64,000 nt of DNA from Streptomyces sp. ISL-1 (GTDB lineage: Bacteria > Actinomycetota > Actinomycetes > Streptomycetales > Streptomycetaceae). Position 1 is the first letter of the stretch. Each line of letters opens with the position of its first letter. The notes below the pieces were generated by a model, which saw nothing but the letters and a program-made list of their open reading frames with translations, had not been told where the DNA came from and did not search any database. A program made the position numbers and the translations under genes. Of this stretch, positions 48,664 to 57,781 are shown in pieces. The DNA lies in the NCBI RefSeq assembly GCF_018614585.1, contig NZ_JAGGOI010000015.1, positions 108,976 through 172,975 of the forward strand, in the 5' to 3' direction.

Positions 48664-49173
48664 ATGAGTCTGTTTCTCGGTCTCGGCATTGCAGGGATCG
48701 TTCTTCTCGCGCTCTCACTGGTCCTCGACGGGGTATTCGAGGGCCTTCTCGACGGCGCACTGGAAGGGCTTTTCGACGGGTGGCTGTCGCTTCCCGTGAT
48801 CGCGGGATTCATCTCGATGCTCGGCTTCACCGGCGCGATCGTGCTGGGCGCCACCGGCCTCGGGGCAGGTGCGGCCACAGCGGTAGGTGCGGCTGCGGGT
48901 ATCGCAGCCGGCTGGGGGACCTGGAGGCTGAGCCGCTCACTGATGCGGGATCAGTCCGCCGTCATCCCGCGCGCCGACGACCTGATCGGCATCGCGGGGG
49001 CCGTCGTCACCGCCATCCCGGCGGATGGCTACGGCGAGGTGCTGCTGCACCTCGCAGGCCAGCCGGTGAAGTTCGCGGCCAGGAGCGCCGACCCCGTTCA
49101 GCAAGGCGCAGAAGTCTGGGTCGAGGCTGCCCTGTCGACCACCTCGGTCGCCGTCCGGCCCGTCACCCACTGA
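48664..49173 (+). CDS. NfeD-like membrane protein
   Basis: A 169-residue protein with two or three membrane segments (LGLGIAGIVLLALSLVLDGV; LSLPVIAGFISMLGFTGAIVL; a Gly/Ala-rich helix to ~92). A C-terminal OB-fold-like domain follows (~105-165, IGIAGAVVTAIPADGYGEVLL... GAEVWVEA). This NfeD layout normally partners a flotillin, and the flotillin gene follows 86 bp later. GGGAGG precedes the ATG. Role inferred: organisation of membrane microdomains under stress. Confidence 0.85.
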   Translation: MSLFLGLGIAGIVLLALSLVLDGVFEGLLDGALEGLFDGWLSLPVIAGFISMLGFTGAIVLGATGLGAGAATAVGAAAGIAAGWGTWRLSRSLMRDQSAVIPRADDLIGIAGAVVTAIPADGYGEVLLHLAGQPVKFAARSADPVQQGAEVWVEAALSTTSVAVRPVTH

Positions 49174-49259
49174 CGAGACCCCTTGTCCGGACGCACGCCC
49201 CTTGTTCACCACTCACCATTCGATCTGCCGTTCCCCCGGGAAGGCAGGGGGGATCACCC

Positions 49260-50696
49260 ATGAGCCCAGTCGTCACCGCAGTCGTGGGAGTCGTCGTACT
49301 CCTCGTCCTGCTGGCCCTCGTCGTCATCACGCGCTACAAGGTCGCGGGGCCCAGCGAGGCCTTCATCATCACCGGGCGCCGCGGCAAGAGGTCGACCGAC
49401 CCGGAGACGGGCCGCATCAGCATCGACAACAGCGGCCAGAAAGTCGTCGTCGGCGGCGGAGTGTTCGTCGTCCCGTTCGTCCAGCAGAAGTTCACCCTGG
49501 ACCTCTCCAGCAGGCACATACCGGTCGCGGTGCGAGGCGCCGTCACCCTGCGCGGCGTCAAGGCGCACCTGGAAGGCGTCGCGATCGTCAAGGTCGGCGG
49601 CAACGAGGACGCCATACGGGCCGCCGCCCAGCGCTTCCTGCAACAGCAGAGCGGCATCGTCGGCTTCACCCAGGAAGTACTCTCCGGCGCGCTGCGCGCC
49701 ATCGTCGGCCGCATGTCTGTGGAGGACATCATCCGCGACCGTGCCGCGTTCGCCGGTCAGGTCGCGGAGGAGGCCGAGGCTAGCCTGTCCGGTCAGGGAC
49801 TCGTCCTGGACGCCTTCCAGATCCAGGACATCACCACCGAGGGCTCCTACCTGGAGGACCTCGGGCGGCCCGAGGCAGCCCGCGCCAAGCAGGAAGCGGA
49901 CATCGCCGAGGCGATCGCCAAGCGTGCTTCCGAGCAGGCCCGGCTGAAGGCAGCCGAGGAGATCGCCATCGCCGAGCGGGCGTTCTACCTCAAGCAGGCC
50001 GAGATCCGCGTCGAGACCGAGGCGGCCGCGGCCAGGGCCAACGCCGCCGGCCCGCTGGCCGAGGCTGCACGCCAGCAGGATGTACTCGCCGAGCAGGAGA
50101 AAGTGGCGGAGCGCCAGGCGGCACTGACCGACCGTCAGCTCGACACCCAGGTCCGCAAGCCCGCCGACGCGGCCCGCTACCAGGCCGAGCAGGAGGCCGA
50201 GGCCCGCAGGATCGCCCAGGTCAAGCAAGCCGAGGCAGACGCCCAGCGCTCCCGGCTCACCGGTGAGGGCGAGAAGCTCCACCGTGCCGCGCTCGCCGAC
50301 GCCGTACGCATCGAGGGTGAAGCGGAAGCCGCCGCCATCGCGGCGAAGGGCTCTGCCGAGGCCGAGGCCATGCGCAAGAAGGCAGACGCTTTCGGCCAAT
50401 ACGGCGAGGCAGCCGTACTGCAGATGTTCGTCGAGGTGCTTCCGCAGGTCGTAGCCAAGGCGGCCGAGCCGCTGAGCGCGATCGACAAGATGACGGTCAT
50501 CTCGACCGACGGTGCAAGCCAGCTGTCCCGTACGGTCGCGGACAACGTCGCCCAGGGCATGGAACTGCTCAACTCTACAACCGGCGTCGACCTCGCCGAA
50601 TTGCTCAAGGGCATCACCCGCCCGCGCGGCGGAACAGCTCCGGCCGCGGAGCACGCATCGGTCAACGGAAAGATCGAGATCACCGACCAGGCATAG
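49260..50696 (+). CDS. Flotillin (SPFH/band 7 family)
   Basis: A 478-residue flotillin with an N-terminal membrane helix (~5-25, VVTAVVGVVVLLVLLALVV), an SPFH domain to ~190 (VGGGVFVVPFVQQKFTLDLSS) and a long Ala/Glu-rich coiled coil (~190-370) with many EAE/AEA repeats. The C-terminal segment ends KIEITDQA. Flotillins scaffold functional membrane microdomains. ATG follows AGGGGGG. Probably co-transcribed with the upstream NfeD gene; a hairpin follows. Confidence 0.93.
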   Translation: MSPVVTAVVGVVVLLVLLALVVITRYKVAGPSEAFIITGRRGKRSTDPETGRISIDNSGQKVVVGGGVFVVPFVQQKFTLDLSSRHIPVAVRGAVTLRGVKAHLEGVAIVKVGGNEDAIRAAAQRFLQQQSGIVGFTQEVLSGALRAIVGRMSVEDIIRDRAAFAGQVAEEAEASLSGQGLVLDAFQIQDITTEGSYLEDLGRPEAARAKQEADIAEAIAKRASEQARLKAAEEIAIAERAFYLKQAEIRVETEAAAARANAAGPLAEAARQQDVLAEQEKVAERQAALTDRQLDTQVRKPADAARYQAEQEAEARRIAQVKQAEADAQRSRLTGEGEKLHRAALADAVRIEGEAEAAAIAAKGSAEAEAMRKKADAFGQYGEAAVLQMFVEVLPQVVAKAAEPLSAIDKMTVISTDGASQLSRTVADNVAQGMELLNSTTGVDLAELLKGITRPRGGTAPAAEHASVNGKIEITDQA

Positions 50697-50943
50697 CGGT
50701 CCTCTCCGCTCCCGGGCGCCGCGCAGTCGTGCGCGCCCGGGATCCGATACGTGCACGGCATAGCCGTGGCCGCTCCGGATCGTGATGTGCCGTGCGGACG
50801 GCCTGCATTCAGGACCAACCCCGTTCGCTGAACATCCCGGTGGTCCCATCCGTATCTCTGGTTGCGTGCCGTGCCAGCCGCCATGAAATGCCAGCTCCCG
50901 TCGACATGAAGAAAGAGCTCTCTATGCCGAACCGGGAGGCATC
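50697..50943. terminator. Flotillin terminator and spacer
   Basis: A 9-10 bp GC stem at 50710-50719 / 50733-50742 follows the flotillin stop by 13 nt and is a good terminator. A second hairpin, CACGGC-ATA-GCCGTG, lies at 50754-50768. The rest contains no supported gene and should hold the promoter of the DUF4142 gene. Confidence 0.65.
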
Positions 50944-51639
50944 ATGCGTCCGAGCCGACGCGCAGCACCGTCCAGGGTTTCGATGCGGACCATCGCGATC
51001 ATCGCTACCGCGTGCGCCGTTGTCGCCGCCGTTCTGATAGCGATCCGGGGCAGTGGCGGGGAAGCTTCAGCCGACCAGCTGAACGCGGGGCTGCCACAGC
51101 ACAGTGGCGGCCACTACGACGCCTCGGGCACATCCGGGCAGAGCGCGGCAGGTGGGGTTCAGCCCGTGACACAGGTGGATCGCACCTTCCTCGTGAAGGT
51201 ACGACAGGCCGGGCTGTGGGAGATTCCGGCCGGGCGGCTGGCCCAGACGCACGCATCCAGCGATGCCGTGCGGCGCGCGGGACTCCATCTGATCGACGGA
51301 CACAGCAAACTCGACCAGCTGGTCCGTGAGGATGCCCAGATCCTCGGCGTCGAGTTGCCGAACGAGGCCACACCCGAGCAGCAAGGGTGGGTCAAGCAGC
51401 TCGACGAAGCCCAAGGGGACGAATTCGACCGTCTCTTCGCCAATCTGCTGCGCGCCTCACACGGAAAGATCTTCGCCACCATCGGCGAGGTGCGGGCCGC
51501 GACCCAGAACGACCTGATCCGCCGTCATGCCCGCCAGGCCAACCAGACCGTCCTGGACCACATGGAGGTGCTGGAGGACACCGGCCTGGTCGACCCCAAG
51601 ACGTTCCAGGAGGTCGAGGCCGCCGTCGCTCCGAAGTAG
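50944..51639 (+). CDS. DUF4142 domain secreted/anchored protein
   Basis: A 231-residue protein with a signal-anchor at ~15-38 (RTIAIIATACAVVAAVLIAI), a Gly/Ser/Gln-rich linker and a ferritin-like helical DUF4142 domain (~75-228). Helices include QVDRTFLVKVRQAGLWEIPAG, RRAGLHLIDGHSKLDQLV and EFDRLFANLLRASHGKIFA. GGGAGG precedes the ATG. DUF4142 proteins are periplasmic or surface proteins of unknown function, often in stress loci. Confidence 0.85.
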   Translation: MRPSRRAAPSRVSMRTIAIIATACAVVAAVLIAIRGSGGEASADQLNAGLPQHSGGHYDASGTSGQSAAGGVQPVTQVDRTFLVKVRQAGLWEIPAGRLAQTHASSDAVRRAGLHLIDGHSKLDQLVREDAQILGVELPNEATPEQQGWVKQLDEAQGDEFDRLFANLLRASHGKIFATIGEVRAATQNDLIRRHARQANQTVLDHMEVLEDTGLVDPKTFQEVEAAVAPK

Positions 51640-51978
51640 TGGACGGCGCGGGGACCGGGCATCGCCACCGGGTGGTGGCCGTCGCCCGGTCCTGCGGAGC
51701 CTGCACCGGTTCCAGGGCCCAGCCTCAGCCTGGCACGTGAGAGATGAGGGGAATCCCGGGGCTGTTGAACCCTGGCAATAATCCTTTGCACTGTGCAATG
51801 ATGCATGCCGGGGGCTGGTCGAAGGTCGGCCCCTGGACGGGAGCGGCACTGGCACGGTGACGCAGCTCAAGTCCACATGACTGACCGTCGACCGGCCTCC
51901 ACCTGTTTGTGGGGTGTGAGGGCGGGCGCCGATCGCGTGACATGCACCTCGGGTCGAGCCGCGAGGTCGCTCGATGAT
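51640..51978. other. Spacer with a 13-bp inverted repeat
   Basis: A 339-bp region between the DUF4142 stop and the MarR stop with no supported gene. It contains the perfect inverted repeat TTGCAC-T-GTGCAA (51786-51798), preceded by TTGAAC at 51765-51770. This looks like an operator or a promoter for a lost or unrecognised gene. Confidence 0.45.
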
Positions 51979-52509
51979 CTAGCCGCGGCGCGGCGAAGCA
52001 TCCGTCCAGCCGAGCGGATACATCCCGGGGTTCTCATCCGGAACCACCGGTTCACCGCCCGCCTCGCTGAACGCCGTCAGCGCCCCGATGAGAGCAGACC
52101 GCTGCTCCGGGTCGAGGCGTTCCACGATCGAGGCGATCTCCGAACGCCGCCGCGCGGTGACGTCCTCGACCAGCCGATGGCCGTCATCGGTGAGCCGCAG
52201 GACCGTCTCGCGCCGGTCCTCGGGATTCGTCCGGCGATCCACCAGACCTGCCGAGACGAGCCGGTCGATCATGCGCATCGCCGTCGACGGGTTCACCCCG
52301 AGCAGGTCGGCGAGGACCACGAGTTTGGCGGAGCCATGAGTCGACAGCACCACCAGAAGCCGGAACTGGGGAAGCGTGACGCGGTCCTCGACGGCTGCCA
52401 GCGAGCGGGCAGACACCGCCACCAACAGCCGCGACGCGGTCAGCACCGCGCGCGTGACGGCGTCGACGTCGTTCACGCTCTCCGCCTGCGCGCCTCGGGG
52501 CTCGGTCAT
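51979..52509 (-). CDS. MarR family transcriptional regulator
   Basis: A 176-residue winged-helix regulator. ATG at 52509 with AAGAGG upstream. The core is typical: VTLPQFRLLVVLSTHGSAK, VLADLLGVNPSTAMRMIDRLV (recognition helix) and LVDRRTNPEDRRETVLRLT (wing). The C-terminus ends with a short Arg/Gly tail. Its target is unknown; it lies 64 bp after the broken SpoIIE phosphatase gene on the same strand. Confidence 0.9.
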   Translation of the reverse strand: MTEPRGAQAESVNDVDAVTRAVLTASRLLVAVSARSLAAVEDRVTLPQFRLLVVLSTHGSAKLVVLADLLGVNPSTAMRMIDRLVSAGLVDRRTNPEDRRETVLRLTDDGHRLVEDVTARRRSEIASIVERLDPEQRSALIGALTAFSEAGGEPVVPDENPGMYPLGWTDASPRRG

Positions 52510-52573
52510 ACCTCTTTCTACCGTGCCGCTTGATCGTGCCGGCATCGTGGTTGCCCATTTGACATGCCCTTGA

Positions 52574-53538
52574 CTATTCGCGGTAGCGCAGCAGAAGCAT
52601 GGAGGCATCGTCGTGGGCCGGTCCGGCAGCATGGTGCGCCAAGTCCGTGCGCAGCGCCTCCAGTGCGGCCACCGGGTCGGGGTCCTTCAGGAGATGGGCG
52701 CGCTCACCGAGGGGGTAGAAGCTGCCATCCTGGTTGCGGGCCTCGGCGACTCCGTCGGTGTAGAGGAGCAGCTGGTCTCCCGGCCCGATGTCAATCCGGT
52801 AGGGGTGCGGCCCATCGGCGCCGTGGGCGCCGAGTCCGAGTGGCAGCGCGTATTGATCCGGCTCCGGAAATTCCGAACGGCCGTCGGACCGGACGACCAT
52901 GGGGGCGGGATGCCCGTAGTTCAGCAGCACTGCCTCATTCCCGGGCTTGATCTCGGCGAACAGTGCGGTGACGAACTTCTCGCCCAGCAGTTCCCGGTGG
53001 ACGGCCCTCTCCACGCGGTCGCCGACGCCCGCAAGGTCCGGTTCGTCATAGGCTGCCTCGCGGAAGGCGCCGAGGACAGCTGCCGCGGTCTCCACTGCCT
53101 CCAGGCCCTTGCCCTGGACATCGCTGATGATCACTCGTACTCCGCCCGGCGCGGCCACGACCTCGTACAGATCGCCGCCGATGCGCGCCTCGGCCACTGC
53201 GGACGTGTACGAGACGGCAGCCCTCAGATGCGCGGCACCGGCCGCAGCAGCACACGGTGCGCAACCTCCGCGATGGATCGCACACTGGCAAGTTCGGCCT
53301 CGCGCCGCTGCCGCATGACCACCGCAACCAGGCCCGCGGCCGTCACTCCGCCGACCGAGGCCAGTGCGGTGTAACCCCGCCGGGACTGGAACAGCCCGTC
53401 GTAGAAGCCAAGCGCCAGACACAGGGCGAGCGCTACGGCGCCGATCAGGGCCGTACGCCGCCGGCCGCCGACGAGTCCGGAGAAGGCCGGGCCGAGCGAG
53501 ACCAGTGGCAGGAACCCGACACCAGTGCCTGTGGCCAC
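52574..53538 (-). pseudogene. SpoIIE-type PP2C phosphatase with membrane N-terminus, frameshifted
   Basis: The C-terminal part (52574 to ~53230) encodes a SpoIIE/PP2C phosphatase: ARIGGDLYEVVAAPGGVRV, IISDVQGKGLEAVETAA, LLLYTDGVAEARNQDG and a final DDASMLLLRYRE. The N-terminal part (53538 to 53224) is in another frame and encodes a membrane domain and linker ending RSIAEVAHRVLLRPVPRI and stop. Intact relatives join these as VLLRPVP...HLRAAVSYTSAVAEARIGGDLYE, so a small indel near 53224-53235 breaks the gene. It would have controlled an anti-sigma-antagonist pathway. Confidence 0.75.
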
Positions 53539-53673
53539 ACCACCACGCCCACGACACCCATGACACCGAAACCGCCAGGCAGTTCCCGGTGCGAACCGGA
53601 GCAGCAGTGCATGGCTGTTTCTGACAGTTCCTGGTCATTGCAGACGGACCTGCCGGGACGTGAGGATCGTGGC

Positions 53674-54681
53674 ATGACCGCACCGCGCAGAGTTGTCATC
53701 GCCGCTTTCCCGGGCGTCGAGCTGTTGGACGTCACAGGGCCGGCGGAGGTGTTCTCCATCGCTTCGCGTCTGCTGGGCCCCGACAAGCCCGGCTACCGGG
53801 TGGAGGTCGCGGCGGCAGCAGCTGGAGAGCTTCACACCTCCGGCGGGATACGTCTGGTGGCCGACGTGGCGCTGGAAGCGGTGGGCGACGGGGTGGACAC
53901 TCTGCTGGTGGCAGGTGCGATGGACCTGTCGGCGGGCCGCGTCGAGGCGGTCGTGGACCCGGTCGTGGCCGACTGGCTCACCCGGGCTGTCCCGGGGACA
54001 CGCCGGGTGGCAGGGCTGTGCGCGGGCGCGCACCTGCTCGCCGCCGCCGGAATGCTTGACGGCCTTTCGGCCACGACGCACTGGCTCACCGCCGAGCAGC
54101 TCGCCGCCGACTATCCGTCGGTTGCCGTCGACCCCGACCCGATCTTCGTCCGGGCCGGGCGGGTGTGGACGTGCGCCGGTGTCACCGCAGTCCTGGACCT
54201 GGCGCTGGCGATGGTCGCGCAGGACCACGGCCAAGCGCTGGCCCTGGACACGGCCCGCGCGATGGTCATGTACCTCAAACGCCCCGGCGGGCAGAGCCAG
54301 TTCAGCGTTCCCCTGTCCCTCCAGGCGCCGGCCGACGACCGGATAGACGGCCTGCGCCTGTGGATCCAGGACCATCTGGCCGAGGACCTGCCGGTCCAGG
54401 TCCTCGCCGACCAACTGCACCTGAGCGTGCGGCACTTCTCCCGGCTGTTCCGCAGCCGGGCCGGCCGCACCCCCTCCGACTACCTGGAAGCCGTCCGGCT
54501 GGAGGCCGCCCGACGCCTACTGGAGGAGAGCGACCGGACCCTGCCGGGCATCGCCGCCGACACCGGCCTCGGCTCCGTCGAGACCCTGCACCGCGTCTTC
54601 AGGAACCGACTGGGCACCACTCCGGCCGAGTACCGACGCCGCTTCCGCTCGCCAGACGCGACCGCAAGCCCGGCCGCCTGA
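53674..54681 (+). CDS. GlxA-type transcriptional regulator (DJ-1/PfpI + AraC HTH)
   Basis: A 335-residue regulator. An N-terminal DJ-1/PfpI amidase-like domain (1-~190) starts RRVVIAAFPGVELLDVTGPAEVF and has Cys in AGLCAGAHLLAAAG. A C-terminal AraC-type DNA-binding domain follows (~225-325, LHLSVRHFSRLFRSRAGRTPSDYL... GLGSVETLHRVF). ATG at 53674; the ribosome site is weak. The next gene, a metallo-hydrolase 85 bp downstream, is a likely target. Confidence 0.92.
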   Translation: MTAPRRVVIAAFPGVELLDVTGPAEVFSIASRLLGPDKPGYRVEVAAAAAGELHTSGGIRLVADVALEAVGDGVDTLLVAGAMDLSAGRVEAVVDPVVADWLTRAVPGTRRVAGLCAGAHLLAAAGMLDGLSATTHWLTAEQLAADYPSVAVDPDPIFVRAGRVWTCAGVTAVLDLALAMVAQDHGQALALDTARAMVMYLKRPGGQSQFSVPLSLQAPADDRIDGLRLWIQDHLAEDLPVQVLADQLHLSVRHFSRLFRSRAGRTPSDYLEAVRLEAARRLLEESDRTLPGIAADTGLGSVETLHRVFRNRLGTTPAEYRRRFRSPDATASPAA

Positions 54682-54766
54682 TCATCCTCACCACGTACGG
54701 CAGGACGGCGCCCGCCCGGGCGCGGCCTGTCCGTCTCGCCCTGCCCACAGCGCAACGGAGCCCCTC

Positions 54767-55534
54767 ATGTCACGCACCAAGGTCATCGCGATCCCGGTCC
54801 TGGGCAAACACGCCATCAACGCCTACCTGCTCCTGGGCCGCCACCCGGTGGTCGTCGACGCCGGCACCCCCGGCAGCGGACCCTTGATCCGCGACGCCGT
54901 CGCCCGCCGCGGCATCGACCCCACCGACGTCAGGTTGATCGTCATCACCCACGGGCACATCGACCACTTCGGGTCCGCCGCCGAACTCCACCGCCTCACC
55001 GGCGCCCCCGTCGCCGGCCACATCGCCGACCTCCAGCCGTTCCGCACCGGCCGGGTCCGCGAGCCGTACCTGCCGACCGGCCCAATGGGCCGCCTGATGG
55101 ACCGCAACCCCAAACTGCATGCCACTGCCGAACCCTTCGAGCCCGACGTCCTGGTCCGCGGGGAGACGAGCCTGCACGACTTCGGCGTCGACGCCCGCAT
55201 CATGCCCACTCCCGGACACACCGCCGGCTCGATCTCCGTCCTCACCGACGGCGGAGACCTGGTGGCCGGCGACCTCGTCGCCAACTCCTTCATGGGCCTG
55301 ATCCCCGGCCGCCCCGCCAACCCTCCCTTCCACGACGACCCTCAGCGCAACCTGGCCAGCTTGCGCGAGATGCTCGCACTCAACCCGACCAGGCTTCACG
55401 TCGGGCACGGCATCCCCCTCGATCCCGCGCGCGTCGGCACCTGGGCCGCGGCCGAGCAGCGTCGCCTGGACGCGCTGGCGGCCGCCGGCCGTCTGCGCGT
55501 GCGGGAACAGAGCTCCGACCCGCACGCATGCTGA
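54767..55534 (+). CDS. MBL-fold metallo-hydrolase
   Basis: A 255-residue metallo-beta-lactamase-fold hydrolase. The metal motif HGHIDH (His62, His64, Asp66, His67) is intact, followed by PTPGHTAGSISVL, AGDLVANSF and a late HVGHG. It is glyoxalase II/lactonase-like, but the substrate cannot be told. ATG with GGAG upstream. Downstream of the GlxA-type regulator on the same strand. Confidence 0.9.
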   Translation: MSRTKVIAIPVLGKHAINAYLLLGRHPVVVDAGTPGSGPLIRDAVARRGIDPTDVRLIVITHGHIDHFGSAAELHRLTGAPVAGHIADLQPFRTGRVREPYLPTGPMGRLMDRNPKLHATAEPFEPDVLVRGETSLHDFGVDARIMPTPGHTAGSISVLTDGGDLVAGDLVANSFMGLIPGRPANPPFHDDPQRNLASLREMLALNPTRLHVGHGIPLDPARVGTWAAAEQRRLDALAAAGRLRVREQSSDPHAC

Positions 55535-55715
55535 CCGCTGCCCGGCCGGGACGCTGCCGGACAGCGGATGCGGGCCCGAACAGCCGGACCGCCGCCCGGC
55601 TGTTCGGCGGCGGCGAGCCGGTAGCTGTGCCGGCATCCGCAAGGGCTGCTCAATCAGCTGAACTCTTCGGGGCGCCGAACCGGAGCCCGTCCGGGCCCAC
55701 CGACGGCCTGACCCC

Positions 55716-56777
55716 TCAGAGCTCCTGAGCCGGCCAGTCCAGGAGCCGGGCGCCGATGACCGCTGTCTGGAGGGTGTAGCGGTGGACGGGGTCGCTGGGA
55801 TCGGCTCCTGTCAGTTTGTGGATGCGGTCGAGCCGGTACGTCATGGCCCGCACGCTCAAGGAGAGCCGCCGGGCCGCCTCGGCGGCCACGCAGCCCGCGT
55901 CGAAGTACGAGGTGAGCGTGTCGATCAGTGGCTGGGCTCCGCCCCGGGCCTCCTGGAGCGGACCGAGAACGCTCCGCACGAGGTCGGCCATGGCCTGCCG
56001 GTCCCGGGTGAGCACCGGGTAGACCAGCAGATCGGCTGCGTGCAGAACCGGGCCTTCGAGGTGCATGCGTGCGGCCAGGTCGAGGGCATTGAGTGCCTCC
56101 TCGTAGGAGTGGACAACTCCTCCGGCGCCGGGGTGGGCACGGCCGATGGCCACGCGGCCGCCGTCCGTCCCCGCGTATGCCTGCTTGGCGAAGAAGCTGA
56201 GCACATCCGGCTGATCGCCGGGCGCGATACAGATCAGCCGGCCGTCCTTCGTGGTGAGCAGGATGCGTCGGTCTCCGAAACGGGCAACGAGGGACGACTC
56301 GATTCGCCGGGTAACGGGGTAGCCGTCGTCGTACTGCTCGGCGCCTTGCGCCACGGCGACCGCGTGGGCGTGGGAGAGAAGCAGTCCGAAGCGCTCGGCG
56401 CGTTCGGCGAGGCGGCCGAGGTCGCTGCGCCCGTACAGCAGGTCGTCGATGAACTCGCGGCGGGCCGCCTCCTCCTGGCGTACCGCCAGACGCTGTGCCC
56501 GTTCATGGCCTTCCGCGAAGGCGTCCACGGCCTGCTCGACGGCGGCAAGGAGATGGTCGGCGGCGGAATGGGGCAGCTCGGGTCGGACGGCCTGGGCGGC
56601 ACAGAGGTGGGCTCGGACCAGGGCACGCAGCCCGATGCCTGCCTCTGCGGCCCGCTCGCCCCGGGTCCGGAGCGATTCCAGTTCGTCGCGGGTCAGATTC
56701 CGGCCGGTGGCGCTGGCACGTGCCAGGACCTGGGCATACCCCGCCAGATACTCCTCGGGTATCCCCTGCTCGGCCAT
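55716..56777 (-). CDS. PucR/CdaR-type helix-turn-helix regulator
   Basis: A 353-residue regulator. The N-terminal half carries the RsbRD-like helical region (YAQVLARASATGRNL... HLLAAVEQAVDAFAEGHERAQRLA), then a GGDEF-like core (~150-270), then the C-terminal PucR HTH (~285-345, LTSYFDAGCVAAEAARRLSLSVRAMTYRLDRI). ATG at 56777. Effector unknown. It is divergent from the second NfeD-like gene and could control it (inference). Confidence 0.88.
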   Translation of the reverse strand: MAEQGIPEEYLAGYAQVLARASATGRNLTRDELESLRTRGERAAEAGIGLRALVRAHLCAAQAVRPELPHSAADHLLAAVEQAVDAFAEGHERAQRLAVRQEEAARREFIDDLLYGRSDLGRLAERAERFGLLLSHAHAVAVAQGAEQYDDGYPVTRRIESSLVARFGDRRILLTTKDGRLICIAPGDQPDVLSFFAKQAYAGTDGGRVAIGRAHPGAGGVVHSYEEALNALDLAARMHLEGPVLHAADLLVYPVLTRDRQAMADLVRSVLGPLQEARGGAQPLIDTLTSYFDAGCVAAEAARRLSLSVRAMTYRLDRIHKLTGADPSDPVHRYTLQTAVIGARLLDWPAQEL

Positions 56778-56854
56778 GGGCCCCTCCCCGTTCTTGACGC
56801 GCCGATGGCGACTTCCTACGCACGGAGCTCAAGGGTGGCACGCCCAGGGGCGGT

Positions 56855-56897
56855 GACCGGCATCAGGGAGCCATAAAGATTGCCGGTGTACGGCAAT
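56855..56897 (+). promoter_or_regulatory. Island promoter element, site 3 (second NfeD operon)
   Basis: GACCGGCATCA (56855-56865), 8-nt spacer, TAAAGATTGCC (56874-56884), 7-nt gap, GGCAAT (56892-56897). The same architecture as site 2; only the two spacers differ. It lies ~140 bp before the NfeD-like start. Confidence 0.65.
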
Positions 56898-57036
56898 GCG
56901 AACAGGCGTGCCGCACTGTCAGCATGAGCTGGGCCGGGCGGAGGGACAGATCTTCTGCCGGAAGCCGGAAGAAGCACGCTGCTCCGGGATCCAGCGGACG
57001 TGACTTGAGAGTCCGACGCATGAAGGGGGATGACCG

Positions 57037-57648
57037 ATGACTGAGTTCCTTGATGCGGCTGTCGGGTTCCCTACAGTGCTGTGCACATCGGCGCTGCTGG
57101 TCATGATCGGCTTCTGGCTGCTTGTGCTGCTCGGCGCCGCCGAGTCCGACATGTTCGACACCGACGTGGACACCGACGCGCTGAGCCTCGGTGGAGTGCC
57201 TGTCTCGGTGTCGGCCTCGCTGGTGATTGCCCTGGCTTGGTTCGCCAGCTTCACAGGCTCCGTACTTCTCAACCGTACGGGCATGTCCGGTGCCCTCCTC
57301 CATCTGCTCGGCGCGGCTTTGCTCTTCGCGTCCCTGCTCTTCGCGTGGCGCGTGACACGGCTGCTCGTGCGGCCGCTGGCGAAGCTGTTCCCCGATGAAC
57401 CCGGGCCGTCCCGCCAGGACTTCGTCGGGCTGACCTGCACCATCCGCACAGGGTGGGTGGACGCTGACTTCGGCCAGGCAGAAGTCGTCGCGCAGGACGG
57501 CTCCACGGCCGTCATACAGGTCCGCCAGAGCGGCACGGACGCACTGGCATGGGGCAGCACGGGGCTGCTGTACGCGTACGACGACGCCGGCAAATACTTC
57601 TGGGTCGCTCCCTACGACACGGCGCTCGAACCCCCTTCCGCCGCTTGA
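57037..57648 (+). CDS. NfeD/YqiJ-like membrane protein
   Basis: A 203-residue protein with membrane segments at ~15-35 (TVLCTSALLVMIGFWLLVLLG), ~60-80 and ~90-112, and a C-terminal OB-like domain (~135-195, DFVGLTCTIRTGWVDADFGQAEV). The acidic DMFDTDVDTDALSLGG loop is typical of YqiJ-type proteins that partner flotillin YqiK. Immediately downstream a flotillin-like gene starts but is truncated. The ATG follows AGGGGG. Confidence 0.85.
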   Translation: MTEFLDAAVGFPTVLCTSALLVMIGFWLLVLLGAAESDMFDTDVDTDALSLGGVPVSVSASLVIALAWFASFTGSVLLNRTGMSGALLHLLGAALLFASLLFAWRVTRLLVRPLAKLFPDEPGPSRQDFVGLTCTIRTGWVDADFGQAEVVAQDGSTAVIQVRQSGTDALAWGSTGLLYAYDDAGKYFWVAPYDTALEPPSAA

Positions 57649-57686
57649 GCCTTCGCTCTTTCTCCCCTCTCACCCGAGGACTTCTC

Positions 57687-57781
57687 ATGGATGCCATCGC
57701 CGTGGGCATCGGCCTGCTCGTCGCCGTTGTCCTGATCATCGCCATCGCCATGCTCCTACGCCACGTACTGGTGGCAGTCCG
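57687..57781 (+). pseudogene. Truncated flotillin gene, 5' fragment
   Basis: An ATG with a GAGG site 38 bp after the NfeD-like gene begins MDAIAVGIGLLVAVVLIIA, a flotillin-like N-terminal membrane helix. After ~31 codons the sequence changes to the reverse complement of a methyltransferase gene (57782 on). The SPFH domain and coiled coil are absent, so only the 5' end survives. Confidence 0.6.
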
